This document shows positions 55,945 through 64,000 of a DNA stretch of 64,000 nucleotides, piece by piece. Source of the stretch: a bacterium (GTDB lineage: Bacteria; Planctomycetota; Planctomycetia; Isosphaerales; Isosphaeraceae); contig WGMM01000012.1 of the NCBI GenBank assembly GCA_016125085.1, positions 114,262-178,261 of the forward strand, written 5' to 3'. The notes under the pieces were generated by a model that was not told the origin of the DNA, searched no databases, and saw only the letters and a program-made list of their open reading frames with translations. The first letter of the stretch is position 1, and every line of letters starts with the position of its first letter. Made by a program: the position numbers and the translations under genes.

Positions 55945-56579
55945 GCCCCTTCACCACTGCCTTCGCCAGGCTTGGGCCGATCGGGCCGGGGCATCATCGG
56001 CCGTCTCTTTTTCGGCCCGGCAGCTGGTCGGGGTCGATTCCCTGGTGCCCCTCCCGGCCGCGGACCGGCGGACGACCGTATGGGGCCCGTAACCCCTGAC
56101 CAGGTATCGATATGCTGCCGGACTTGCGCTGCCTTCGCACGCTCGCCTCGTTTCTCCAGAACGCGAAACAGGCCTTCGGCACAGGCGAGCGCCGTCCGGT
56201 TGATCCTGCGCGACTTGTCCATCGGCTCCAAATCCAGCGGCCCCAGCCACTTGAGCGTCAGTTCGAAGACGTAGCCGTAATGCCCCTGGGCCACAGCGAG
56301 ATCCACGGGCTCCTGTTCCGCGATCCGCCCCAGAAGCTCATGCCCGGCCAGCAGTTCCTGACATTCTTCGAGCAAATACAGGACGGCATCGCGGGCCGAC
56401 TCCGCATCCCCTTCCTTCAGAAGCATTTCGGCATCTTCCAGGTCAGGTTCGAGTTCGTTGGCGCAGTGCGGGGGAACGAGAGTCCATCCCCTGCCCGGTT
56501 CGTTACGGACCCGGGGCGGAATCGGCTTTTTCTGCGGCGGATTCGGACGCTTCGGCTGAGATCGGTCGCCGGGTTTCAT
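55941..56579 (-). CDS. Small TPR-like protein with Pro/Arg-rich ends
   Basis: The 212-residue protein has a basic, Pro-rich N-terminus (about 1-30, KPGDRSQPKRPNPPQKKP). A helical middle (about 40-160) has TPR-like spacing (LEDAEMLLKEGDAESARDAV, then LLEECQELLAGHELLGRIAEQ). The basic Pro/Gly/Arg tail (about 165-212) includes PGGAPGNRPRPAAGPKKRRP. It probably mediates protein or nucleic-acid binding. I recognise no enzyme domain. It is the first gene of an operon with ispE (4-bp overlap) and spoVG, and diverges from glmM. The role is unknown. Confidence 0.72.
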   Translation of the reverse strand: MKPGDRSQPKRPNPPQKKPIPPRVRNEPGRGWTLVPPHCANELEPDLEDAEMLLKEGDAESARDAVLYLLEECQELLAGHELLGRIAEQEPVDLAVAQGHYGYVFELTLKWLGPLDLEPMDKSRRINRTALACAEGLFRVLEKRGERAKAAQVRQHIDTWSGVTGPIRSSAGPRPGGAPGNRPRPAAGPKKRRPMMPRPDRPKPGEGSGEGA

Positions 56580-56734
56580 GAAGGTCTCGTACAGTGAATG
56601 ACATGGGATCGAACTTGGCGAACGGCCGATGAATCGTACAGAATATCCCCTGACGAGAAAATCGGTCAGATTCGGGCAATGTCTCAGAGGCCCGGCCTGC
56701 CGGCGAAACGATCAGGGGAAGAGACGCCACCAAA

Positions 56735-58141
56735 ATGTCACAACACGATCATTTGCTCATCGCCAGCGTATCCGGGCTTCGCGGGCTTGTCGGTCGCGGG
56801 CTCGACCCCATCGTGGCCGCCCGATTCGCAGCGGCTTACGCCGCCGGACTGGAGCCAGGCGGTTCGGTCGTCCTCGGGCACGACGCACGGATTTCTCATC
56901 CCGTTTTCAGGCATGCGGTTACGGCATCCCTATTGGCTTCGGGCTTCGACGTGCTCGACGTCGGACCGATCGCGACGCCCACCCTGGGCCGGTACGTCCG
57001 CACCAGCGGTTCGGTAGGCGGAATCCAGATCTCGGCCAGCCATAACCCCAAAGAATATAATGGCTTGAAGTTCTTTCAGCCGGACGGTGCCGTACTTTCG
57101 CCGGAGTTGGGCAAGGCGATGCTCGAACGATTTCAGTCCGATACCGCCCGTTGGGCGAGCCTGGATGTCCTGGGACGGCACATTCCCGTAGCCGATGCCG
57201 ACGAGGACCATATCGCCGCGGTTTGTGCCCTGGTGGATACGGACCGAATTGCGGCGAGAGGATTTCGCGTGTTGCTGGACGGCTGCCACGGAGGAGGCGG
57301 TCCGACACTCGAAAAGCTGTTGCGAAAGCTCGGTTGCGAAGTTCTGTCGATCGGCACGAAACCCGATGGCGTGTATGACCATACGCCTGAGCCGAACGTC
57401 GGCAACCTGCAATCGGTTTCGAGGCTCATGGCAGGTTCAGGCACGTTCGACATCGGCTTCGTGCTCGACCCTGACGCCGACCGGCTGGCACTGCTCGACG
57501 GCGCCGGAACCTTCATCGGTGAGGAATACACGCTGGTGATCGCGGCGGCCCAGAGGCTCAAGCATGGCGGCCCTGCGGGGCCGCTCGTGGCGAACCTGAG
57601 CACGTCGGCCATGATCGACGCCGTCGCGGCAGCGGCCGGGCGCACGGTCGAGCGTTCTCCCGTGGGCGAGTTCCACGTCGTCAATGCTTTACGAATGAAC
57701 AACGGCATTTTCGGTGGCGAGGGTAATGGCGGCGTGATCGACCCCCGCGTCGGCTGGGTTCGCGACAGTCTTCTCGGAGCGGCCCTGGTGCTCGATGCTC
57801 TGGCCGAATCGAACGAACTGAAACTTCAGGATCTCATTCGCCCCTGGCCTGCTCTGGTCATGGTGAAAGACAAGATTGACTTACCGGCGGGGGGCACCGG
57901 GGCGGCGAACGCCGCTCTGAACGCGGTTGCCGAAGAACTCGGGCACATGTTCCCCGGAGCGAAGATCGACCGGCGCGACGGCCTTCATGCACGTCTGGAC
58001 GACCGGACCTGGATCCATTTACGAGCGTCAAACACGGAGCCGATCGTGCGGATCCTGCTTGAGGCGACTGACGACCGAACTGCCGACGAACTGCGGCTGA
58101 CGGGCAAAAAACTCGTGATGCAGGCGATCGAACGAGCATGA
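56735..58141 (+). CDS. glmM: Phosphoglucosamine mutase/phosphohexomutase
   Basis: The 468-residue alpha-D-phosphohexomutase carries the phosphorylated serine S102 in ISASHNPKEYNG. The metal loop is DPDADR near 245, the sugar-binding loop GEGNGG near 330 and the phosphate loop RASNTEPIVRI near 430. These four parts and the length match GlmM, which makes glucosamine-1-phosphate for peptidoglycan and LPS precursors. Phosphomannomutase (ManB) shares all motifs, so the symbol is probable, not certain. Its stop overlaps the HAD phosphatase start (ATGA at 58138), so the two are co-translated. Confidence 0.87.
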   Translation: MSQHDHLLIASVSGLRGLVGRGLDPIVAARFAAAYAAGLEPGGSVVLGHDARISHPVFRHAVTASLLASGFDVLDVGPIATPTLGRYVRTSGSVGGIQISASHNPKEYNGLKFFQPDGAVLSPELGKAMLERFQSDTARWASLDVLGRHIPVADADEDHIAAVCALVDTDRIAARGFRVLLDGCHGGGGPTLEKLLRKLGCEVLSIGTKPDGVYDHTPEPNVGNLQSVSRLMAGSGTFDIGFVLDPDADRLALLDGAGTFIGEEYTLVIAAAQRLKHGGPAGPLVANLSTSAMIDAVAAAAGRTVERSPVGEFHVVNALRMNNGIFGGEGNGGVIDPRVGWVRDSLLGAALVLDALAESNELKLQDLIRPWPALVMVKDKIDLPAGGTGAANAALNAVAEELGHMFPGAKIDRRDGLHARLDDRTWIHLRASNTEPIVRILLEATDDRTADELRLTGKKLVMQAIERA

Positions 58142-58812
58142 ACTGGCCTGATTTTCCTGACAGACGCCCTGAAGTCTTCTTTCTTGACGTGGACGGTACG
58201 CTCCACCCTGGCACGACAGCATTTCTCGTCGCTCAGGAAATGAAGCGCCGGGGCATGGTACAGGGCTCGTTCCTGCTGCGAGGAGCCTGGTACGGTCTTC
58301 AACACCGTTTCGGGCGACTCGATTACGCCCGCCTGCTCGATCATGCCTTGGAGGCTCTCAAGCGTGTCCCGCTGATCGACTTCGAACGGCTCAGCTATGA
58401 GGTTTTCGCCAAGGACGTGAAGCCGAACCTTTATCCCGGCGTGCTCGACCACCTGGATGCGGTTCGCAAAAGCGGCTCGCGGCTTGTCCTCGTCTCCAGT
58501 TCACTCAAACAATCGCTGGAACCTCTGCGGATCTATCTGGGGGCGGAAGAGGTCATAGGTACGCCGATCATCGAACGCCGTGGCTATCTCGTTTCCCGCG
58601 GCCCCGGGCCCGTCTGCTATGGCCCGGGAAAGCTGCACTGGGCCGCTCAATGGTGCGAATCGCGCGGCGTGGACATGAAAAACTGCGCAGCCTATGGTGA
58701 CAATTTTAGCGACCGGTTCCTGATGGAAGCCGCAGGAACGGCCGTAGCGGTAAGGCCAAAGGGCAATCTCAGGCGATACGCACGCAAGCGGGGCTGGCAT
58801 GTGGTGCGGTGA
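58138..58812 (+). CDS. HAD-superfamily (IB) phosphatase
   Basis: The 224-residue protein has the HAD motif I with D17 and D19 (VFFLDVDGTL). Motif II is VLVSSSLKQ near 120, a Lys lies near GPGKLHW, and motif IV is YGDNFSDRFL near 190. The cap between motifs I and II is an alpha-helical insertion (about 30-100), as in the phosphoserine-phosphatase-like IB subgroup. It overlaps glmM by 4 bp, suggesting a phosphorylated sugar or lipid substrate from the same pathway, but no substrate can be read from sequence. A weak hairpin follows. Confidence 0.85.
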   Translation: MNWPDFPDRRPEVFFLDVDGTLHPGTTAFLVAQEMKRRGMVQGSFLLRGAWYGLQHRFGRLDYARLLDHALEALKRVPLIDFERLSYEVFAKDVKPNLYPGVLDHLDAVRKSGSRLVLVSSSLKQSLEPLRIYLGAEEVIGTPIIERRGYLVSRGPGPVCYGPGKLHWAAQWCESRGVDMKNCAAYGDNFSDRFLMEAAGTAVAVRPKGNLRRYARKRGWHVVR

Positions 58813-58874
58813 TGACCAGGCACTTCGACGACCTTGCGCCTGACATTGTCGTCCGAATGAATAGATAAAAACAA

Positions 58875-58900
58875 CGGGAACACTCAATCCCGGATTTCTT
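58875..58900 (+). terminator. Weak terminator after the HAD phosphatase gene
   Basis: A 5-bp stem CGGGA/TCCCG with an 8-nt loop is followed by GATTTCTT, about 65 bp after the stop at 58812. It is short, so the call is tentative. Confidence 0.35.
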
Positions 58901-59023
58901 ACATCGATAATTTGAAGTTTTGAAATTTTCTCGATAGGTTATGAGACTTCCGGAACGGATTTCCTAAACCGGCTCATGCCGGACGGGTTCTTCCACTTCA
59001 ACATCCGAACGAAGAGTGAGTTC

Positions 59024-59707
59024 ATGGTCACGAATGATTGGTGTTTGATAACGCGATTGATCGCATTGGCGGTCTTCGCTTTCGCTGGAACAGGCGCCGA
59101 TGCGAATGCCCTGGAAGTGTTGTTCGACAATCTTGCTCAATCGTCGAACGGATATTCCGGGGTCGAGAACACGGTGTGGCCTGCCCAGGCGTTTACGACG
59201 ACTTCGACAGGTCATACTCTCAGCGAAGTTTCCGTAAGTTTATGGAACAACTCGGGGACGACCGGCGGTTTCCAGATTGAGATCTGGGACGCGACCGGTG
59301 CCGGCGGCATACCCGGGGCGCAGGTCGGGGACGCGATCTATAGCGGATTGGCGGAGGATCTCAGTTCTTCGTCCGGAAACTCGCTGACTGTATCTGGTCT
59401 GAACGTAACTCTAACGGCAAACATCACTTATTACGTGGTGGTTCGTGGCACGAGTCTGACGGGAATTCCTGAGCCTCCTTTCGGAGAAATACCTGGCGGA
59501 CTCGCTTGGGACAGCTCGGGGACGGACACAACGGCGAAATACATAACATCTGATTCAGGATCGAGTTGGATCGGACCGTTCAACAATTCGAATCAGTACA
59601 TGAGTGTAGTCGCCGTGCCGGAGCCTTCCACGTTGGCATTCGCCTGCCTCGGCGGGTTGACGCTGATCTGGGCCGGGCGTAAACCCGGCGTCAAAGCAGC
59701 CGCTTGA
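59024..59707 (+). CDS. PEP-CTERM sorting-signal protein
   Basis: The ATG at 59024 (MVTNDWCLITRLIALAVFAF) gives 227 residues with a signal peptide. The mature part is a beta-rich, Ser/Thr/Gly-rich domain (about 30-195: AFTTTSTGHTLSEVSVSLW, then FQIEIWDATGAGGIPG). The C-terminus has VPEPSTLAFACLGGLTLIW followed by AGRKPG, a classic PEP-CTERM signal: the motif, a membrane helix and a basic end. It is removed by an exosortase, and the protein is anchored or secreted. No exosortase gene lies in the window. The stop at 59707 overlaps the end of the convergent cheA gene by 17 bp. Confidence 0.9.
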   Translation: MVTNDWCLITRLIALAVFAFAGTGADANALEVLFDNLAQSSNGYSGVENTVWPAQAFTTTSTGHTLSEVSVSLWNNSGTTGGFQIEIWDATGAGGIPGAQVGDAIYSGLAEDLSSSSGNSLTVSGLNVTLTANITYYVVVRGTSLTGIPEPPFGEIPGGLAWDSSGTDTTAKYITSDSGSSWIGPFNNSNQYMSVVAVPEPSTLAFACLGGLTLIWAGRKPGVKAAA

Positions 59708-62700
59708 TCGTCTCCAGCAAGTCTTCCTGCCGCAGGGCACCCTTGACGATGTGGGCGTCGGCTCCGGCGTCCACGCCTTCGGCACGCTCTTCGGGGCTGT
59801 CCAGAGAAGTCACAAGGACGACGGGCAAGTTCTTCGTTTTGGCGTCCTTGCGGATCATCCGGGTCAGTTCGAAGCCGTCCATGCGCGGCATCTGCACGTC
59901 GGTCACCACCAGTTTCACCGGTTCGGTCTGGAGGATGTTCCAGGCTTCGAGCCCGTCGGCGGCCTGTTTCGTCGGATAGCCGGCGGCTTCCACGATCGAT
60001 TTGACGAGCGTCCGCGTGGTGAAGGAGTCGTCGACGCACAGGACGAGCGGCGGCTCCCACTTTTTCTTGTCTTTGGCGGCCTGTTCGCCTGAGGCGGCCC
60101 CCGCACCAGCCTGGCTGATCGACATGCCGAAGCCGGTGACGCTGGAGGATCGGATCAGGTCGGCGACGTTGATGACCATGACGACTTCGCCTGTGCCAAG
60201 GATCGTCGCCCCGGCGACACGACGCACGCGGTCGAGCGGTGGCAGAAGGCTCTTGACGACCACCTCCTGAGCACCGACGACGGCATCGACGACGAACGCA
60301 TAACGTTTTTCGGCAGAGCCGACGATCAATGCCTGCTGGGCTTCGCTGGCGCTGTCGGATGCAGATGCATCGACAAGCCCAAGGGCGTCGGAAAGTCGCG
60401 TGAGAGCGATCGGCCGGCCTTCGAAATCGATGGCGGCCTTGCCCCGAAGCTGGCCGACTTTGTCCGGCTGAACCTGCGTGATCCGCAACACGTTGGTGAC
60501 GGGCACGGCAAAGCGGCGTTCGCCGCATTCGACGATCATGACGAGCGTCGTCGCCACGCTCATCGGCAGGGTCAGCGTGAATGTCGTCCCCTTGCCGACT
60601 TCCGAACGGACGTCGATCATGCCACCGAGCCCTTCGACGTTTTCACGTACGACGTCGAGCCCGACACCTCGGCCGGATAGATCGGTCACGGTGGACTTCG
60701 TCGAAAAACCGGGCCGGAAGATCAGCCAGAGCGCTTCCTGATCGGACATCGCCGCAGCGGCTTCGGGCGAAAGCAGCCCCTTGCGCACGGCCGATTCACG
60801 GACCTTGTCGACCGGAATGCCGCCACCGTCTTCGGCCACTTCGACGATCAGATTCGCCCCACGCTGGGCCGCGGAAAGTCTCAGGGTGCCCTGCTTCGGC
60901 TTGCCGGCCGCGATGCGGGCCTCGGGCGATTCCATGCCGTGATCGACGGCATTTCGCAGCAGGTGCACAAGGGGTGCCTTGACTTGCTCGAGAATCGTGC
61001 GGTCGACTTCGTTTTCGCCACCGGTGATGACGAGATTCACGTCCTTATCGACGGATCTCGCAGTGTCCCGCACCAGGCGGGGAAAGGTTTCGAAGACCGT
61101 GGAAATCGGCAGCATGCGGATTCTGCGCACACCGTCCTGCAGGTCGGCCATGACCTGGGCCATACGGCGGCTGTCGGAATCGAAGCTGCGGACCAGTCCG
61201 GTGAGCTGAACCAGCGAGTTTTTGAGATGATCAGCGTTCGATTCGAGGAACGAGGCAAGATGCTGCATCGATCGTGATTCGGGCATGGCGACCGCAGCTC
61301 CGAATTCGGTGACGCGAGCGGACGCTCCGCCGCCAGCGGAACCGTTGATCAGCCCCACCCGCCACAATTCCGATCGGACGGCGCGCCACTGCAAGTCCCA
61401 GGACTCGACCCTTTCCAGCAATTCACGTACTTCGGTCAGCCGCTGCTCGGCATTGATCCTGGCCGTCTGCAACTCGGCGACTTGCTCCATCAAAATGTCG
61501 AGCTTGCCGGTGGAAACGCGGATCGATTCCTCCGGCGCCCGGGCCGCCTGGCCAGGGGCTGGAGCGACCGCGGGCGGAGCCGGCTTCCGAACGGGTTCGG
61601 GTTGCGGTTTCGCGGGCGGTTGCGGATGCACGGGAGGTTGCGCCGTCACAACGTTCGGCGTGCCCGTCGCTTCAGCCGGGGCTGCGGGTGCGGAAGCTGG
61701 CGCTTCGTCCTTCAGAATTCGATCCGTGCCCGGCGTTGGTTCCGGTTTCGGAATCGTCACAGGTTGTGGCGTAATTGGGGCGATCGATTCGCCCTTCGCC
61801 GCGACGGGTTCCGGCTCCGCAATTACCGTGGGCACTTGTTCCTGTAAGGCTGGCTCAAGTTTTGTTTCCGGAACTTTCTCCGAGACAGTACCCGCTACGG
61901 CAGGTGCGATTTCCTGGAAAGGTTCGACCGGTGCTGGTGCAATCGAGACCGATTCGGCAGGTGCCGGTGCCCTGGAGGGGGCAGATTCCGCTGGCGCCGG
62001 TGCGATCGACACGGATTCCGCCGGCATGGGCTGGTCGCTGCCGGCGGCTTCGCGGGCGTTTTTGGCGGATCGGGACCGAGGCTTGGGAATCGGAGCGGGC
62101 GGACGGCTCTTCTTCTTGGGGATGGCTGGTTCTGCGGCAGAGACCGGTTCCGTTTCGACCACCGGGACTTCGGCGGGGTTATCTGCGTGCTCGGGCTCGA
62201 CCGGCTCGGTACTGGCCGTCGATTCTGCCCGAGCGGGTTCCGGGCCGGAATTGGCCGTCGCCTGCTCGAGTGCCGCGATCTCGGCCGATTGGCCTGTCTC
62301 CGCCAGTTCAGGAGGATGAGCCTCGGCAGGCGAAGTTCCGGTGAATTTGCCGACGTATTCGTTGAGAGCATCGACGAGCGGGCGCACGTCGACCGTATCG
62401 GGCAGGCCACGAGCCGACGATTTTGCCAGTTCGCCGATCGCATCGAGCGATTTGTAGATGATGTCGAAGAGTTCAGGCGAAGTGCCGAGTTCGCCTGACC
62501 TGATAAGGCCGAAGGCCGTTTCCATCGTGTGGCCAAGCCGTTCGATCGACTTCAGCCCGAGTCCGCCGGCGGTGCCCTTGAGCGTATGGGCTTCGCGGAA
62601 GATGACCTTGATCAGCTCCGAGCTTTCGGCCGGATCGGTCGACTGCTCGAGTGCCAGAGTGGCCTTGTTCAGTTCCTGCAGCCGCTCTTCGGCCTCACCT

Positions 62701-62750
62701 TCGAAGGCTTCGATGAGCTTGGCCATCAGGTCGCCGTAGTCGCCAGACAT
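59691..62750 (-). CDS. cheA: CheA-type hybrid histidine kinase with C-terminal receiver
   Basis: The 1019-residue protein begins with an HPt domain (about 5-110) with H55 in REAHTLKGTAGG. A long Pro/Ala-rich linker follows (about 130-400) with repeated PAPAES-x-SIAPAP units. Then come a dimerisation segment (about 410-560), an ATPase domain (about 570-720) with N, G1 and G2 boxes (LVHLLRNAVDHG, DGGGIP, GRGVGLDVV), a CheW-like coupling domain (about 725-870) and a receiver (about 895-1019) with phospho-acceptor D951 in VVTDVQMPRMDG. The built-in receiver is as in FrzE or PilL-like kinases, so the output may be gliding, development or pili rather than flagella. CheW and an MCP follow the same strand upstream. 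Confidence 0.93.
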   Translation of the reverse strand: MSGDYGDLMAKLIEAFEGEAEERLQELNKATLALEQSTDPAESSELIKVIFREAHTLKGTAGGLGLKSIERLGHTMETAFGLIRSGELGTSPELFDIIYKSLDAIGELAKSSARGLPDTVDVRPLVDALNEYVGKFTGTSPAEAHPPELAETGQSAEIAALEQATANSGPEPARAESTASTEPVEPEHADNPAEVPVVETEPVSAAEPAIPKKKSRPPAPIPKPRSRSAKNAREAAGSDQPMPAESVSIAPAPAESAPSRAPAPAESVSIAPAPVEPFQEIAPAVAGTVSEKVPETKLEPALQEQVPTVIAEPEPVAAKGESIAPITPQPVTIPKPEPTPGTDRILKDEAPASAPAAPAEATGTPNVVTAQPPVHPQPPAKPQPEPVRKPAPPAVAPAPGQAARAPEESIRVSTGKLDILMEQVAELQTARINAEQRLTEVRELLERVESWDLQWRAVRSELWRVGLINGSAGGGASARVTEFGAAVAMPESRSMQHLASFLESNADHLKNSLVQLTGLVRSFDSDSRRMAQVMADLQDGVRRIRMLPISTVFETFPRLVRDTARSVDKDVNLVITGGENEVDRTILEQVKAPLVHLLRNAVDHGMESPEARIAAGKPKQGTLRLSAAQRGANLIVEVAEDGGGIPVDKVRESAVRKGLLSPEAAAAMSDQEALWLIFRPGFSTKSTVTDLSGRGVGLDVVRENVEGLGGMIDVRSEVGKGTTFTLTLPMSVATTLVMIVECGERRFAVPVTNVLRITQVQPDKVGQLRGKAAIDFEGRPIALTRLSDALGLVDASASDSASEAQQALIVGSAEKRYAFVVDAVVGAQEVVVKSLLPPLDRVRRVAGATILGTGEVVMVINVADLIRSSSVTGFGMSISQAGAGAASGEQAAKDKKKWEPPLVLCVDDSFTTRTLVKSIVEAAGYPTKQAADGLEAWNILQTEPVKLVVTDVQMPRMDGFELTRMIRKDAKTKNLPVVLVTSLDSPEERAEGVDAGADAHIVKGALRQEDLLETIKRLL

Positions 62751-62857
62751 GCGTCAGCCCTCGAATCGGCAGTGCATCGTCGAATCGTCACGGCGCCGGT
62801 CGGCGGCACACGCGTATCGATGCGGAATATCGGTGAAGTGTTTCATATAGGGCCGGT

Positions 62858-63409
62858 TCATGCGGAAGACTCGGTCAGGCTGACGCGCGGGTCACCAGCT
62901 AGTTCGGAAAGATCAAGCACGCTGATCATATCGGAAGTGATGCCGCTGACGATTTCCCGTGCCTGACCGCCGGCATCCACGAGCGATGGCCGAATTTCGG
63001 CGTTCGCGATGCGCTGGACACCGAGCACGTCCTGCACCAGCAGCCCCATGTGATAGGCACCGACGGAAACGACGACGACGCGGCCGCTTTCGGAATAATC
63101 GGCCGTGACACGAATGCCGAGCACTCGGGCCATGTCCAGAACCGGCAGAAGGCGGCCCCGAAGGTTCACGACACCGCTCCAGACTTCGCCGGCACCAGGA
63201 ACGGAGGTCAGACCTCTCAACGTCTGTATTTCCTGGATCGCCGGGATTTCCAGGGCGAATTTCTCAGGGCCGACGGTGACGATGATGAAATCGGTCAGCT
63301 CCTGCTCGACTTCGCCTTCGGTCATGCGGGCCAGTTGCTGGGCCCGTTCCTCAAGGATCTTGCGGACGCGTTCTTCACCCGAAACGCGGTTCCCGTTGGT
63401 TCGTGCCAT
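62858..63409 (-). CDS. cheW: CheW-family coupling protein
   Basis: The 183-residue protein has a CheW domain (about 35-175) of beta strands with TDFIIVTVGPEKFALEIPAI, then VVNLRGRLLPVLDMARVLG and VVVSVGAYHMGLLVQDVL. The N-terminus (about 1-35) is helical and charged. It links an MCP to the CheA kinase. Position between the MCP and CheA genes, on the same strand, fits a chemosensory operon. The gap to cheA is 107 bp, to the MCP stop 5 bp. Confidence 0.95.
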   Translation of the reverse strand: MARTNGNRVSGEERVRKILEERAQQLARMTEGEVEQELTDFIIVTVGPEKFALEIPAIQEIQTLRGLTSVPGAGEVWSGVVNLRGRLLPVLDMARVLGIRVTADYSESGRVVVVSVGAYHMGLLVQDVLGVQRIANAEIRPSLVDAGGQAREIVSGITSDMISVLDLSELAGDPRVSLTESSA

Positions 63410-63414
63410 GGCCT

Positions 63415-64000
63415 TTATGCTCCCCGTACCGCGTCAGGCGATCGCTTGAGGGACGCTCCGCTGGCGGCCCCCTCGGCCGGGCTCTTCTTGACCTCGGCGA
63501 CCTGTTTGAGGCTGAGTGCCAGTTTTTCGAGTTCCTTGGCGGCGTCGCGGGCCTGGCGGGCACCGTCGACGAACGACCGGGTAGAATCGCTGATCTCGCG
63601 GATCGCCAGAGTGATCTGATCGATATCCATGCTCGTCTGGCGGCTCGAACCGAGATACTCTTCGATCTGGGACGTGGACTGGCCGACGGTGTCCGTCAGC
63701 TTGGCGATCACATCGCCGGCCCGTTCGGCCAGCGACATGCCAGCCTCCACGCCCTTCGTGCCCTGCTCCGTCGCAAGAACCGCCGTGTTCGTCGCCTTCT
63801 GGATATCACCAAGAATCTGACGAACCTTCGCGTTCGACATCTTCGACTGTTCCGCAAGGTTCCTCACCTCAGCCGCCACCACCGCGAAGCCCTTGCCCTG
63901 CTCGCCGGCCTTCGCAGCCTCGATCGTCGCGTTCAATGCCAACAGCTTCGACTGATCCGCAATGTCGTTCACTGCCGCCGTGATCTCGCCGATCTGCTGC
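63415..64000 (-). CDS. Methyl-accepting chemotaxis protein, C-terminal part (runs off window)
   Basis: Only the 3' end is in the window. The frame is open through position 63999 and continues outside. It contains the MCP signalling hairpin tip in [20 protein letters not shown] and [21 protein letters not shown] long coiled coil follows, then a Pro/Ala/Ser-rich tail ([18 protein letters not shown]). The GTG at 63972 in the coding frame is internal, not a start. The sensing and membrane domains lie outside. It is the upstream gene of the CheW-CheA operon, 5 bp from cheW. Confidence 0.92.
   Translation of the reverse strand, partial: QQIGEITAAVNDIADQSKLLALNATIEAAKAGEQGKGFAVVAAEVRNLAEQSKMSNAKVRQILGDIQKATNTAVLATEQGTKGVEAGMSLAERAGDVIAKLTDTVGQSTSQIEEYLGSSRQTSMDIDQITLAIREISDSTRSFVDGARQARDAAKELEKLALSLKQVAEVKKSPAEGAASGASLKRSPDAVRGA

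Overview
The window looks like chromosomal DNA of a planctomycete, GC-rich and densely coding. The evidence is a set of families that are typical of that phylum: a DUF1501 protein paired with a PSCyt1/DUF1549/DUF1553 cytochrome-like protein, a DUF1559 prepilin-like protein, exported (Tat-type) Gfo/Idh/MocA oxidoreductases and a sugar-phosphate isomerase, a ThuA-like protein, a type I sulfatase, a PEP-CTERM protein, the ~60-residue 'small basic protein' shared by Planctomycetes, Verrucomicrobia and Chlamydiae, and three surface proteins with an N-terminal LE-x-R-x-LLA motif. I saw no tRNA, rRNA, insertion sequence, prophage or CRISPR array. Genus cannot be decided from this sequence alone.

Layout. 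1-12 kb: an exported protein cut by the window edge, cobalamin-dependent methionine synthase (metH) with a strong promoter and a ~137-nt leader, a single-domain response regulator, an amidase, an ECF-like sigma factor, an exported oxidoreductase and pyruvate phosphate dikinase (ppdK). 12-23 kb: a surface-protein island in which two homologous ~1,395-residue repeat proteins point towards each other and flank a third exported protein with the same N-terminal motif. 23-28 kb: a two-component system and exported sugar-metabolism genes. 28-36 kb: a small membrane protein, a DUF1684 lipoprotein, the DUF1501/PSCyt1 operon and a DUF1559 protein. 36-43 kb: a thioredoxin-fold gene with an in-frame TGA, a ThuA-like protein, a coiled-coil membrane protein, a NYN/OST-HTH protein, a NagB-like isomerase, a zinc-ribbon protein and DUF1294. 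43-48 kb: ZIP transporter, small basic protein, Fur-family regulator, an exported unknown and a PilB/GspE ATPase. 48-54 kb: sulfatase, an exported DUF4832-like protein, an FHA-zinc ribbon-Ser/Thr kinase and an acyl-CoA synthetase. 54-59 kb: spoVG-ispE-TPR operon diverging from glmM-HAD phosphatase. 59-64 kb: a PEP-CTERM protein meeting a chemotaxis-type operon (MCP, CheW, CheA-REC).

The most notable observation is at 36278-36835 (minus). Two open frames that look separate are one frame interrupted by a single TGA. Read as selenocysteine, the TGA gives a CxxU redox motif exactly where the related planctomycete proteins, as I remember them, have CxxC. A stem-loop starts about 14-19 nt after the TGA. 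I infer a previously unannotated thioredoxin-like selenoprotein. The sequence alone cannot exclude a nonsense mutation. Other points of interest are a SpoVG with a four-cysteine zinc-ribbon insertion encoded next to ispE, and a ZIP transporter whose start codon lies about 20 bp behind the terminator of the upstream gene, close to a Fur-family regulator.
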